Positions 27,901 through 39,900 of a DNA stretch of 64,000 nt are shown here, one piece after another (the stretch's first letter is position 1; the number at the start of each line of letters is the position of its first letter). The stretch is from Solen grandis (taxonomy: Eukaryota > Mollusca > Bivalvia > Adapedonta > Solenidae): NCBI GenBank assembly GCA_021229015.1, contig CM037781.1, forward strand, positions 37,679,897-37,743,896, in the 5' to 3' direction. The position numbers were made by a program, and so were the translations under genes. The notes beneath the pieces are model-generated. The model worked only from the letters and a program-made list of their open reading frames with translations, did not search any database and was not told where the DNA came from.

Positions 27901-30900
27901 ATTGGTCCCTGAATCTGACTACCATGGACATGCTGCAGTATGCAGTGGAGACTGCCAATATTGTGGACATGGTAAGCCATTCTCTGTATTGAGCCATATT
28001 CTTTCTTTGGGGAGGTAGCTAAATCTCAGATTAGAAGAAGGAAACAAATCGATTTAGATTTGGTCAATATATTACACTGGAAAAAAAACTGCAGATAGAC
28101 CCCACATTTTATCAAGGTGAAAGATTGCACAAAAAAGTAAAACTTTTAAACTTAAACATCACCAAACTACACATACTTGCACACTATCACAAGGGCTACA
28201 TTCATTTTGGCCAAATTTATCTTCACTTTTTAAAAAAATATACAGTGAAAAAACTTGGCCATAACTCTAAACTATTAAAATTACTGTCATCAAACTTCAT
28301 ATACTTTGTCACTGTCACTAGGGCTACATCCCATTAAGGGGCCATAACTCTCAGGTTCATTTTGACCAAATTTATATCCCTTCCTTTTAAGAAAAGGAAC
28401 ACTCACTTTAGACACTTGTTTGTTTTCATTTATTTTTTTTCTGCTGAAGACAAAAACAGACAAATGTTTACATCCATTTGCAGTGGAAATAAATACCTTT
28501 ATGTTTCTGCTTGTTTTCTTGTTTATTTTGCATCTGAAAATTGATTATATTATTTATTCTTTTACAAATTATGTCTCTCCCCTTCCCCCTATTTTTATTG
28601 GGGAGACATATTGTTTTTGTCGGAGTTGCCTGTCTGTCTGGTCTGTCACACTTTTTATCCAGAGCATAACTCAGAAAGTGTCAAAGCTAATAACTTGAAA
28701 CTCCACAGGTGGATAGATTTCATGAAGGAGAAGTGTCATGCACAAAAACTGTAACTCTGCACATTAACTTTTTGGAGTTATTGCTATTGGTTTTGTTCTA
28801 CTTATGCTGGTTGAAACACAATTTCAGTTCTGGAAAGAAAATGGCAAGAGAAAGTCTCACACTCAAGGTCCATAACTGTGGGCGGAGCATTATCAATATA
28901 GTCAACCCTATAACTTAAATTATTTACATATGTCACTGTGTGCCTTAGTGTATATGTGTGTGTAAAGGAAAGGAGGTGGGGGAGACATCAGTTTTCTATG
29001 AAAACAAATCTCTATTTTATTTTAAATCCTGAATAAAATGTATATAACATTTTAAATTGTATATAGTCAATGTTTTAGATATATTACTCAACCTTTCACT
29101 TCAGTACTACAAGGAGGTCAATATCCGCATGGCCTTGACCTATGTGGAGCTGTGGAACCATGGTAACAGGGTCAAGGTTAGTCCTAAACTGCGAGAGACA
29201 TTAGAGAACTTCATGAAGTACCAGCAGCAGAATCTGCGTGATGTGGACCACCATGCTGCTCATCTCCTGACGTATGTACCCGACTTAAACATTTCCTATA
29301 TGCAATTCCATGAAAAAAAATCATACATACAGTAGAACCTCACCAAATATCGTTTAACTTCTTACTTTCTTATTTTAACAAAAAATATAATGTTAAATCT
29401 GAATTTCGCTATTTGGATTATTTTTTTGCTATTACAAAATAAAAATTATCTTCCCGAGATTCCAATTTGTACATATTTTTCAATTTTTATTTAAAAAAAA
29501 AAATTATCAGACACACCATTGAGGAAGTGAAGACAGCTCAATCAGCGATCGTCATTAGTAAACAAGAAAGAAACATCATTCCATTAATACCTACCAATAA
29601 CCCGTATATCCTGAAAACAAAAAATATACTTTAAAATTATAAGTTTCTTTTGGACACAGACCAGAAACTAACAAAACTCGCAGAGAATAAAGTCATTATA
29701 GTATACCATAAACCTCCGAATATCAGAAACTTACTTGTATCCTCGGACTGCCGCTCCCAAAATATTATGTGTGGATCCGCCCCATGTAACAAAAACTGCA
29801 TGGCCTGAAACTTTTAAAACCCGCTAAAACTATCCAATACGACAAAGGATGTTTTTAAAATAAAAGGAGCTTATGACAGTGTACCTAGAAGTGTTATATA
29901 CTTAATAACATGCTGAAAATGCAGCATACAATACTTGGGAAAACAGGGAACACAATACAAGAGAGACTGTATGATTACATTAATGATATACAGACACCAA
30001 ATCAAAAGAAACTGGTGTCTGCACATTTTAACTCAAATAACCACAGCATAAATGACATCAACATCACCATACTTAATACCACCACCCCTAACAACCTTAA
30101 CACTCGTCTAAGAATGGAAGAAGTTTATATTTTGTCATTTTAAACACAACCACCCTCTGGATTCAGTTTAATTTAGTAAAATGGAGAATCTGACAATGGA
30201 AATACGGAAAAGAAAATCTGCACGTGCGCTAGTATCAGCATACACAGAAATTTCCAGTAAGTTAACCCTTTCCCTCATAGAGGACACCATGAAAAGACCT
30301 ATGCGAACAACATAAAACCAGATCAGCCTGCGAGTAACTTGCAGGCTGATCAGGTTTTATGCTGTTCGCCGCTCCTCAGTGGTCTGGAAATGAGGATTTT
30401 GTAATTAAATTTGGTAAGGTTTAACTGTGGTTTTCAGCAGATCAGGCTTTATGTGATACCTATTGAGTGCGTCAAAATGAGTCTATATGAGGGAAAGGGT
30501 TAAGACAATGCAAAGGTTGCAATAAATTTATAAAAAGGATCAGTCAATCACTTTAACTGTCATTTTGCCACCCATAACAAAATGAGGACTATTTTTGTAT
30601 GCATTGAATGCAATAAAACATATGCTAGGAGGGAGTAACTGAGACTGCATACCATGAAAATTCACTAAAACAAACTTAGTAATTTCCAAATGTAAAAGTC
30701 CCAGCCCAACCAAAAATGAAAATGGAAAATAATGAACACCACCATTTGAAGCCTATACTAAGGGAATCATCCCTAGGTTTCAATTAATCCCAGGACAAAA
30801 GAAATGGCTGCAACAATAACAACAGCAACAACCTAGCATTGACGAAATCTTATGTGAAATGACCACCACCTACCTACTGATCTCCCCTTCATCATCATCA

Positions 30901-33900
30901 CCAAATAAGGGCAAAACAATAGCAGATGAACCCACTACCTCTGACAGCAAGAGTACATTATGTTTGGATGAATTGGACAGTACAATCTTTCAAAAAAAAG
31001 ACATATTCATTTATTCTATCTATGTATCCTTATTTACATCATATTCACTATTAACATCTCTGTACAGATTTTTTTTACTAAATGTAGACTGACACAATGT
31101 ACCATGTGATTAGAAAATCCCTAATTTTTTAACTTGAGTGAATTGAAGAAGACTCAGATTGAGTCGAGATATCAATCCTAATAAAAGAAAGTAAACCATA
31201 TCCTGTCTTGATCGTTCGTACCACCTTTGTTTTAATTTTGTTTTCAATTCAAGACAATTTTCATAAATTTTCATTAGCTAATTATCCTTCTTATCATCAA
31301 TTGTACCTGGGTTGGTAACCAAGTTTATTTTGTGGCAGGGGATGACTCAGGCAAGTTTTTCACACCTCTTTAGAGGTTGGGTTGATCAACATGTGTCCGA
31401 ACAGAGATTGTTGATTATTGCTAACTGATGTCTGTCTGGTGGCATAATATGCACATGCCAGCAGATAAACCCAGGTGTCAGATCAGGAGTACATTCCATA
31501 TTATCTGGTTGGTCACTTGCATGCCTCCGTGCATTCGGGGTCTTCCTCCACCTGTAATTAGCTGGACGTCGCTATATGACTGAAATACTGTTGAAGTGAC
31601 GGTAAACTCGAATAGTCAAGTCAAGTCACTTGCATGCCATGCTACCTGAAGCAGTAGATCGATGGTGAAGCATCACTATGTTGACGTGTCAGAAGCACTT
31701 CAATGGAGCATGTGATATCTAATTTGTTACTTAAAAATTAAATATACATACATGGCCAAACCCAGTAGCTGATTTTCATGGTTTGACGATTTTCATGATC
31801 TGCACTGGTAATTAAAACACAGATATTCATGTACACCAACAGAAATTTCCGTTGCATTTTTTAACCCTTTCCCTCATATAGACTCATTTTGACACACTCA
31901 ATAGGTACCACATAAAGCCTGATCTGCAGAAAGCCAAACTCAATCCTTACCAAATTTAATTGTAAAATCCTCATTACCAGACCACTGAGGAGCAACGAAC
32001 AGCATAAAACCTGATCAGCCTGCGAGTTACTCGCAGGCTGATCTGGTTTTATGCTGTTCGCATAGGTCTTTTCATGGTGTCCTCTATGAGGGAAAGGGTT
32101 AACCAAATAGTCTTTATTTCTGTGTTTCAGCTTGGTCTCAAGGACTTTGATAAGTTTCTACTGTATATAAATAGTTATATAGATTATGGCTGTGTCAGTC
32201 AAACAAAGAAACTATTAAATATTTACCTGTGATGTTACAGACGAACCAACTTCGAGAATGATGCAGTGGGTATGGCTATCCCAGATGCTATATGTACCGG
32301 TAGGGCAGGAGGGATCAACAGGGTAAGAGTCTGTATTTCTTTATCATGCACACTGTTAAATGAGTTATGGCCCTTTGTTATATTTATTGAATACATTTTG
32401 TCACTATTTCTAAACTACCAGAATTTCATTTAACTCATTTAACTCTAGCAAGCCTACTTGTGCATATTTTTTCTTCTTGCCTTAATTTTCACTGAGTTAT
32501 GTCATTTGTCATATGTTTTATTTGCTCTATTTCTCAGCAACTATTGGTCAGATTTTAGCTTCACAGCATATATAATTATCAATGCTAGTTTCACATATCC
32601 TTGGCACTGTTTTTTGTTTATTGTTTTTTTTATTATTATTTTTTTTTTTATCTTTCATCTGAGTCAAAACTGTCTCTAACATAGTTACAGTAACTGTGAC
32701 AAAGCGATATCTGGGGATACTCATCCTCTTAAATGAGAGATCTTGTTTGTTCTGGTTACCCAGCCTTTTCCTTGACACAGTTATAATACTGAGGATTGTG
32801 TTTTCTGTGTAGAACCCCCGCTACTTGGAGCCACAGAAGGGAGCAACTATTTTATCCCACATGATTGGACACAACCTGGGGATCAAACATGATGAAGATG
32901 GTAAGTGTTGGCTACTACACACAGGCAAGTGATTGGTACAGTTGTATGTACTGCACAATTACTTAAATTATTAAAAAAAGAAAAATGTTTGCAAGGGATG
33001 GGGACTAGTTTGTCTTATATTTATTTAGTGAAACTTAAGAAATACTCTTCTCCAAGACTTCTGTTCAGATTCCAAGATGTTTTGGCAAAGATGTTACTTT
33101 CGTAACCCTCTTAACCAAGAATGTTAAAATAATGCTGATGTGTATATTGCTGCTGATTTGTCTAATATGTATATAATATAGTGAACACTTTAAGAATCTT
33201 CTTTTTAAAAAACTTCAAAATATTTTGGCACCTATGTTCCTTAGATAATTGCTGAAATTATTCTGATTCATTAAAAACATGATAAGGCTTATTTGCTTTA
33301 TGTGTATAATATTTCTTGTCTGAAACAAAAATCCTAGAGTTAAGATATTTTTTTGTATAGCATTGTTTCTTTGTCCCTTAACATGAATACTTCTTATTTT
33401 AATTTGAAATTTATCTCATACAGTATTAAAAAAAAAAGTTAAAAATGAACTTGTCTGAAACCAATGAATTTTGATTTTGTTAAGCACAAATGACAACCTC
33501 ATAACTCTCTACCAGTATTTCTAAAACAAAGTTATGATCTTTATTAAAACACTGAAACTGTTGTTCAGAACTCAGTAAAATTGTGTCATATTGAATAATC
33601 AGTAGTCAATCAGGATCATTCTGGTTGCTGTTAGTGGTCCTTATTGACAAATAGGGTTTTAACCCTTTCCCTCATAGAGGAAACCTGGTAAGGTTTGAGT
33701 TTGGTTTTCTGCAGATCAGGCTTTATGTGGTACCTATTGAGTGCATCAAAATGAGTCTATATGAGGGAAAGGGTTAATTAGGCTGATGGTACTCAGGTGA
33801 GTGGTCGTCAGCAACTATGACATATTTAGTGTGTTTTCAAGCTTGGTGAAATGTCTATTAAGGTGGGGTTTTTTTTAGGATTTAGTTTATTAATCTAGGT

Positions 33901-36900
33901 TTAATTTAGCTGCATACATATTGATCAACATGATGTAATTATCATTTTTGTCAATTTGCTTGTGCATGCAGAACACTGGAGACACAAATATCATGAAGGT
34001 AGGGCTTTTTGGTATTCAATGTGTTGTGCAAATGTTGTATTATAGTTGGATCAGATTTATTGACAACTTTTATCGCTTTCTGCAGCAATTCTGCTACCAA
34101 TTTATGTTTGCTGCTTTATCCAAAGTTTTCTGGCATTTTATTTCTACACTATTCATTGTTGTTATATTAAGATGGGTGTAAGTTCTTGTTTGCCATTTGG
34201 AGGTGGCATGTAAAATGATAATGACCCTATTTTTTAAGACTTAAGGTACTTTATTCTTCTTGCTGTGAATTCTTTTAAGATGAGACGCATCCAGCTTTTC
34301 TCCTCAGGAGGCTTTTTATGTTAGGGCTTGAGGTTTGGGGGCAGGGCATGTGACGGATATAATCATGGACTGGGGACTTCAAGTAAAGCCAACTTGATGA
34401 AGATAATGAGATAAGAACATACTGAAACTTTTTATATTTAACCAGGTTTTCCGAAGGAAAACTCTGGTTATTAGATTGGGGTATGTCGGCGTGCGTGCGG
34501 GCGTAAACAATTTCTTCTGTGCGCAACTCCACCTACATTTTTCAACAGATTTGACCCAAACTTTTACAGAAGCATTATTACATAGTGGCCTGGTGCATAT
34601 TGTCAGGGTTTTGTGGTTCGACTATTTTTGATGCAGTTATGGCCCTTTGTTATTTTTTCACATATGTAATGTATAGGGAAATATTCTTCTGTGCGCAACT
34701 CCTCCTACATTTTTCAACGGAAGTACCTTCACTAAGTTACCCTGGAGAATATTACCTGTGTTTTGCAGTTTGACCATTTTTGATGGAGTTATGCCCCTTT
34801 GACAAAATTCCTTGTCCGGAGCATAACTCCTACATTTTAAGAGGTATTGACTTGAAACTTTATAGGTGCATACATCTCAATGAGGCGGAATGCAGTGCAT
34901 AGGAACCTCACTCTGTGGTTCATAATTTTGGAGTTACATGTTTGCCCCTTTGTAAAAATTCCTGATATGGAGCATAATCCCTTAATTTTAAAATATATAG
35001 TAATGATTAGTTTTGCAGTTTGACCATTTTTGATGGAGCTATGGCCCTTAGTTATTTTTTCAATAACACATGTGTAAGTTATTGAGAAATATTCTTCTGT
35101 GTGCAACTCCCCCTACATTTCTCAATAAATTTTGTCCAATTATTTGCAGGGTCACCATCATTTAGTGCTCATTTTAGTATTTCGTGATTTGACAATTTTT
35201 GGAGGAATAATTGACCTCAATGGATTTTGTCGAAACTTTTGCAGAGGCACCATCAGTAAGTGCCTGTGCTTTTTTTTTTCTTCGGAAAACCTGGTTTTGT
35301 AACAATTCCTGTCACTTGTTTAAATATTAACTGTTTAAGAATATGGTGGGTCCTCCTTAGCAGAGAGGGTAAAGTCGCTGACTTTAACACTCACTCAGCC
35401 CCTCACCGCATAGGTTTGAATCCCGGCAGTGTCATTCAGATTTTCATGTGAGGAAGCCTTCCACCTGGCTTGTGGTAGGTCAGTGGTTTTACCCGGATGC
35501 CTCCGTGCATAGGGGTCTTCCTCCACTTGTAATTAGCTGGTTATTGCTATATGACTGAACTACTGTCGAAGCGATGGTAAACTCAAATAGCAAGTCAAGA
35601 ATATGGTATACTTGTGAAGTAAAGAATGCTTCAACAGTCCAACTCGTATCGGTGGTACTCCTTTGAGAAATGGTCATCTGATAACAAAGCTTAGTGAAAA
35701 GGGTCCATGAGCAGTTGTGCCCAGGATGAACCTTTTGATTGGTCCTTGTCATTTGTGCAACTTCAACCATTGGCACTAGAGATCATCTTCTTGGAACTTG
35801 GTCAGGATGTTAGTTTACATAATATGATGAAAATTGGGTCACATATGGTCAAAATCTAGGTCACTGAGCCAAATTTACAAGAAACATTGAACACTCTCAA
35901 GGCTAAATATTGAACCCAATATTCGTAAAAACCTTGAGAACACTCTAGTGGCCATATTTTTGGCCCATTCATCATGAAACCTGTCTTGATATATTCTGTG
36001 TACACAATCTGTATATTGCTATCATCACTTATTTTCTTTTTTGTAGGTGTGTGTTTATCAGATATTAAGATGTATTGTTGTTTTTTCTGGTGTTACCCAG
36101 ATGTGATAAAAATATGTAGTTGCTTTTTATGTAAAGAGCAAGAGAAACTGAAATTTCCTTTTTAAAAAGAAAATTATCTTGGTATAGAAATATAGAAAAC
36201 TTAAGAAAAATAAAGTAATTTAAAGAACTTGAGAACTGTTCGTGCTTTTAGTGGTTTCTCCCTTATTTCAAGGGACCGCACTAGAGATTCAATTAAAGAC
36301 CTCTTGCACTCTAAGCTGTGATGGTCAGCTGACCAGGAAAATAAGTGATGTGAAGTTTTAAAATTATCTTTATGATCTCATTATAAAAGTTATTGAATAA
36401 AATAAAGATGAAGATTATCATGCATGCATTTCACTTGTACTCTTCATCACATCATTAAGGGGACATGTATGAGGATGAAGCATACATCTACAATCTAGTT
36501 TTATTTTAAGACCATGTTACTATGGTAATGACACTTTGTGTTGCAGTAATTGTGTATGGGTGTACTTTTTTTATGCCCCTCCAACTCCCTGCATATAGAT
36601 TTTTGGTCTGTGCGTGCGTCCATTCGTCTGTCCGTTCGTCACACCTCAGGCTAACTTTTGAGTTTAAGCTTTTTTTTCTAAAGAGATGACATCTTTATGA
36701 AACTTGGAACACATGTACATCATGATATGATCTATTTAATATTTATGCAAATTTATGGCTGTGACCTATATTTCACAGTTTGATGAACATGGTAAATTTG
36801 ATTGTTTTGCCTTGGTTTACCTTTGCGTTTTAGCTTTTATCTATGAAGATGATTACACATCTTCATGAAACTATGTACACATGTACATCATGATAAAAAC

Positions 36901-39900
36901 TTTTTCATACTTATGCAAATTTATAGCTGTGACCAATACTTCACAGTTGGATGAACATGGTAATATTGGTTGTTCTGCATATTTTTTCTATGACGATGAC
37001 TTCACATCTTCCTGAAACTTAACATACATGTACATCATTATTTGTGGTTTTTTTTGTAATACAAAAGTATAAAAAAGTACATATGTTTTTAGCTCACCAA
37101 ATCACAAAGTGCTCAGGGTGAGCTATTTGGATCACCTTTCGTCAATCGTCTGTCGTCCATGTTGCGCCTCAACAATTTTTAGCCCACCAGAGCACAAGGT
37201 GAGCTGTTGGGATCACCCTCCGTCCATCGCATGTCTTCAACAATTTTCTTAAAATGACATCTCCTCTGAAACACTGGGTAAATTTTGATGCAACTTGCAT
37301 AAATGATCCTTGGGTAGATCTTCACAAAAGTTGCTAAAATAAATTTGATTCATGTAGAACTCTGCTTGCCATGGCAACCAACAACATTTTATAAATCAGC
37401 CCTATGAAACTGATGCTTGAGCACAAATAGTCACCTCATAGTGCTCTACCATAATTGCTAAAATGAAGTTGATCCCTTAAAAATGAGGCCCCAATGGGGT
37501 TGGCCAGTTACCTTATCTTCTCTATAAAGAAAATCTTTTTGGAAACTAATGGTCAGAATTTAATGTCATTTGGCACAAATGGTCACCACATGACTTTCTA
37601 CCATAATTGTTAAAATAAAGTTGATCCCTTGAAAAATGAGGCCCCTGGGGGACGGCTAGTTTCTTTATATACTCTCTAAAGAAAATTTCAAAAATTCTTC
37701 TTCTATAAAACCAATGGTTATAATTTCATTTGGCACAAATGGCCTTATGTCTGTCTACCATAATGCTTAAATGAAGTTATCCCTTGAATAAAAAGGCCCA
37801 TAGGGGGTCACTATTTCCTTAAAAATTAATTTTTGGAATTAATAGAAAAATTTTAATTATCTTCACTTCTGGAACTAATGTTCAGGATTAATGCTTGTTT
37901 TGCACTGAAGATAACCTCAAAATTTTAAACCATAATTGCATAAGCATTTTTGATCCCTTGAAAATTGAGGCCTCCAGATGGTTGACTAACATGAATTATT
38001 TATGTATGAAACTTGAATCTCGTTGCTGCTGGAAGAAACCAGGAAAAATCAAGCGACTTGAATTGTTTTGAATAAGCTTATGTACTCTGGTGAGCAATCT
38101 AGGATCATATGGCCCTCTTGTTATGGCCATGTGGCTGTTGCCATGATAACAGAATGATGTCTGTATTTCAGGTGGCTGCCAGTGCGAGGATGAGTTTGGC
38201 TGTATCATGTCCACAGAGGTCCTGTAAGTAACCTCACTTAGTCCTCCCTGTATATGGTGGTCCCTCCCTGTATATAGAGGTCTTGTAAGTTACCACTTCA
38301 GTCCTCCCTGTATATGGTGGTCCTGTAAGTTACAACTCTCAGTCCTCCCTGTATATGAGGTCCTGTAAGTTACCACTCTCAGTCCTCCTGTATATAGAGG
38401 TCCTGTAAGTAACCACTCTCAGTCCTCCCTGTATATGGAGGTCCTGTAAGTTACCACTCTCAGTCCTCCTGTATATGGAGGTCCTGTAAGTTTCCACTCT
38501 CAGTCCTCTCTGTATATGGAGGTCTTGTAAGTAACCACTCTCAGTCCTCCCTGTATATGAGGTCTGTAAGTTACCACTCTCAGTCCTCCCTGTATATGGA
38601 GGTCTTGTAAGTTACCACTCTCAGTCCTCCCTGTTTATGGAGGTCCTGTAAGTTACCACTCTCAGTCCTCTATGTATATGGAGGTCTTGTAAGTTACCAC
38701 TCTCAGTCCTCCCTGTATATGGAGGTCCTGTAAGTTACCACTCTCAGTCCTCCCTGTTTATGGAGGTCTTGTAAGTTACCACTCTCAGTCCTCCTGTATA
38801 TAGAGGTCTGTAAGTTACCACTTTCAGTCCTCCCTGTTTATGGAGGTCTGTAAGTTACCACTCTCAGTCCTCCCTGTTTATAGAGGTCCTGTAAGTTACC
38901 ACTTTCAGTCCTCCCTGTATATAGAGGTCTTGTAAGCTACCACTTTCAGTCCTCCCTGTGTATGGAGGTCTTGTAAGTTACCACTTTCAGTCCTCCCTGT
39001 TTATAGAGGTCTGTAAGTTACCACTCTTCAGTCCTCCCTGTTTATAGAGGTCTGTAAGTTACCACTCTCAGTCCTCCCTGTTTATAGAGGTCTGTAAGTT
39101 ACCACTCTTAGTCCTCCCTGTTTATAGAGGTCTGTAAGTTACCACTCATGGTCCTCCCTGTTCATAGAGGTCTGTAAGTTACCACTCTTGGTCCTCCCTG
39201 TTCATAGAGGTCTGTAAGTTACCACTCTCAGTCCTCCCTGTTTATAGAGGTCTTGTAAGCTACCACTTTCAGTCCTCCCTGTTTATGGAGGTCTTGTAAG
39301 TTACCACTCTCAGTCCTCCCTGTTTATAGAGGTCTGTAAGTTACCACTCTTAGTCCTCCCTGTTTATAGAGGTCTGTAAGTTACCACTCTTAGTCCTCCC
39401 TGTTTATAGAGGTCTGTAAGTTACCACTCTTAGTCCTCCTTGTTTATAGAGGTCTGTAAGTTACCACTCTCAGTCCTCCCTGTTTATAGAGGTCTGTAAG
39501 TTACCACTCTCAGTCCTCCCTGTTTATAGAGGTCTGTAAGTTACCACTCTCAGTCCTCCCTGTTTATAGAGGTCTGTAAGTTACCACTCTCAGTCCTCCC
39601 TGTATATGGAAATCTTGTAAGTTACCACTATCAGGTCTCCTTATGTTAAGTATGATTCAGTTGTTAATCTAATCTTCAAGCGGAGCAGACATGTCTAGAT
39701 CAGTTTAAAATTAAAGATTTCTTCAAGTCTGTTGTTTAGAGAGGGTATTAAGTTATATGAGGTTTGTGCAAGCCGGGTCTCTTTAATATATATATATATA
39801 GAGAGAGAGAGAGACACTGGTGCAAGTTTCAAAAGATACAGGCAAGCACTAATGTGCTAAAGAGATTATACAACTCTGTAACATGTCTTTACAATATGAG

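Noticed and set aside
38224..39640. CRISPR-like or recombination array because of the regular 41-44-bp period
   Set aside because: There are no unique spacers. Units are head-to-tail copies of an exon border in an animal gene.
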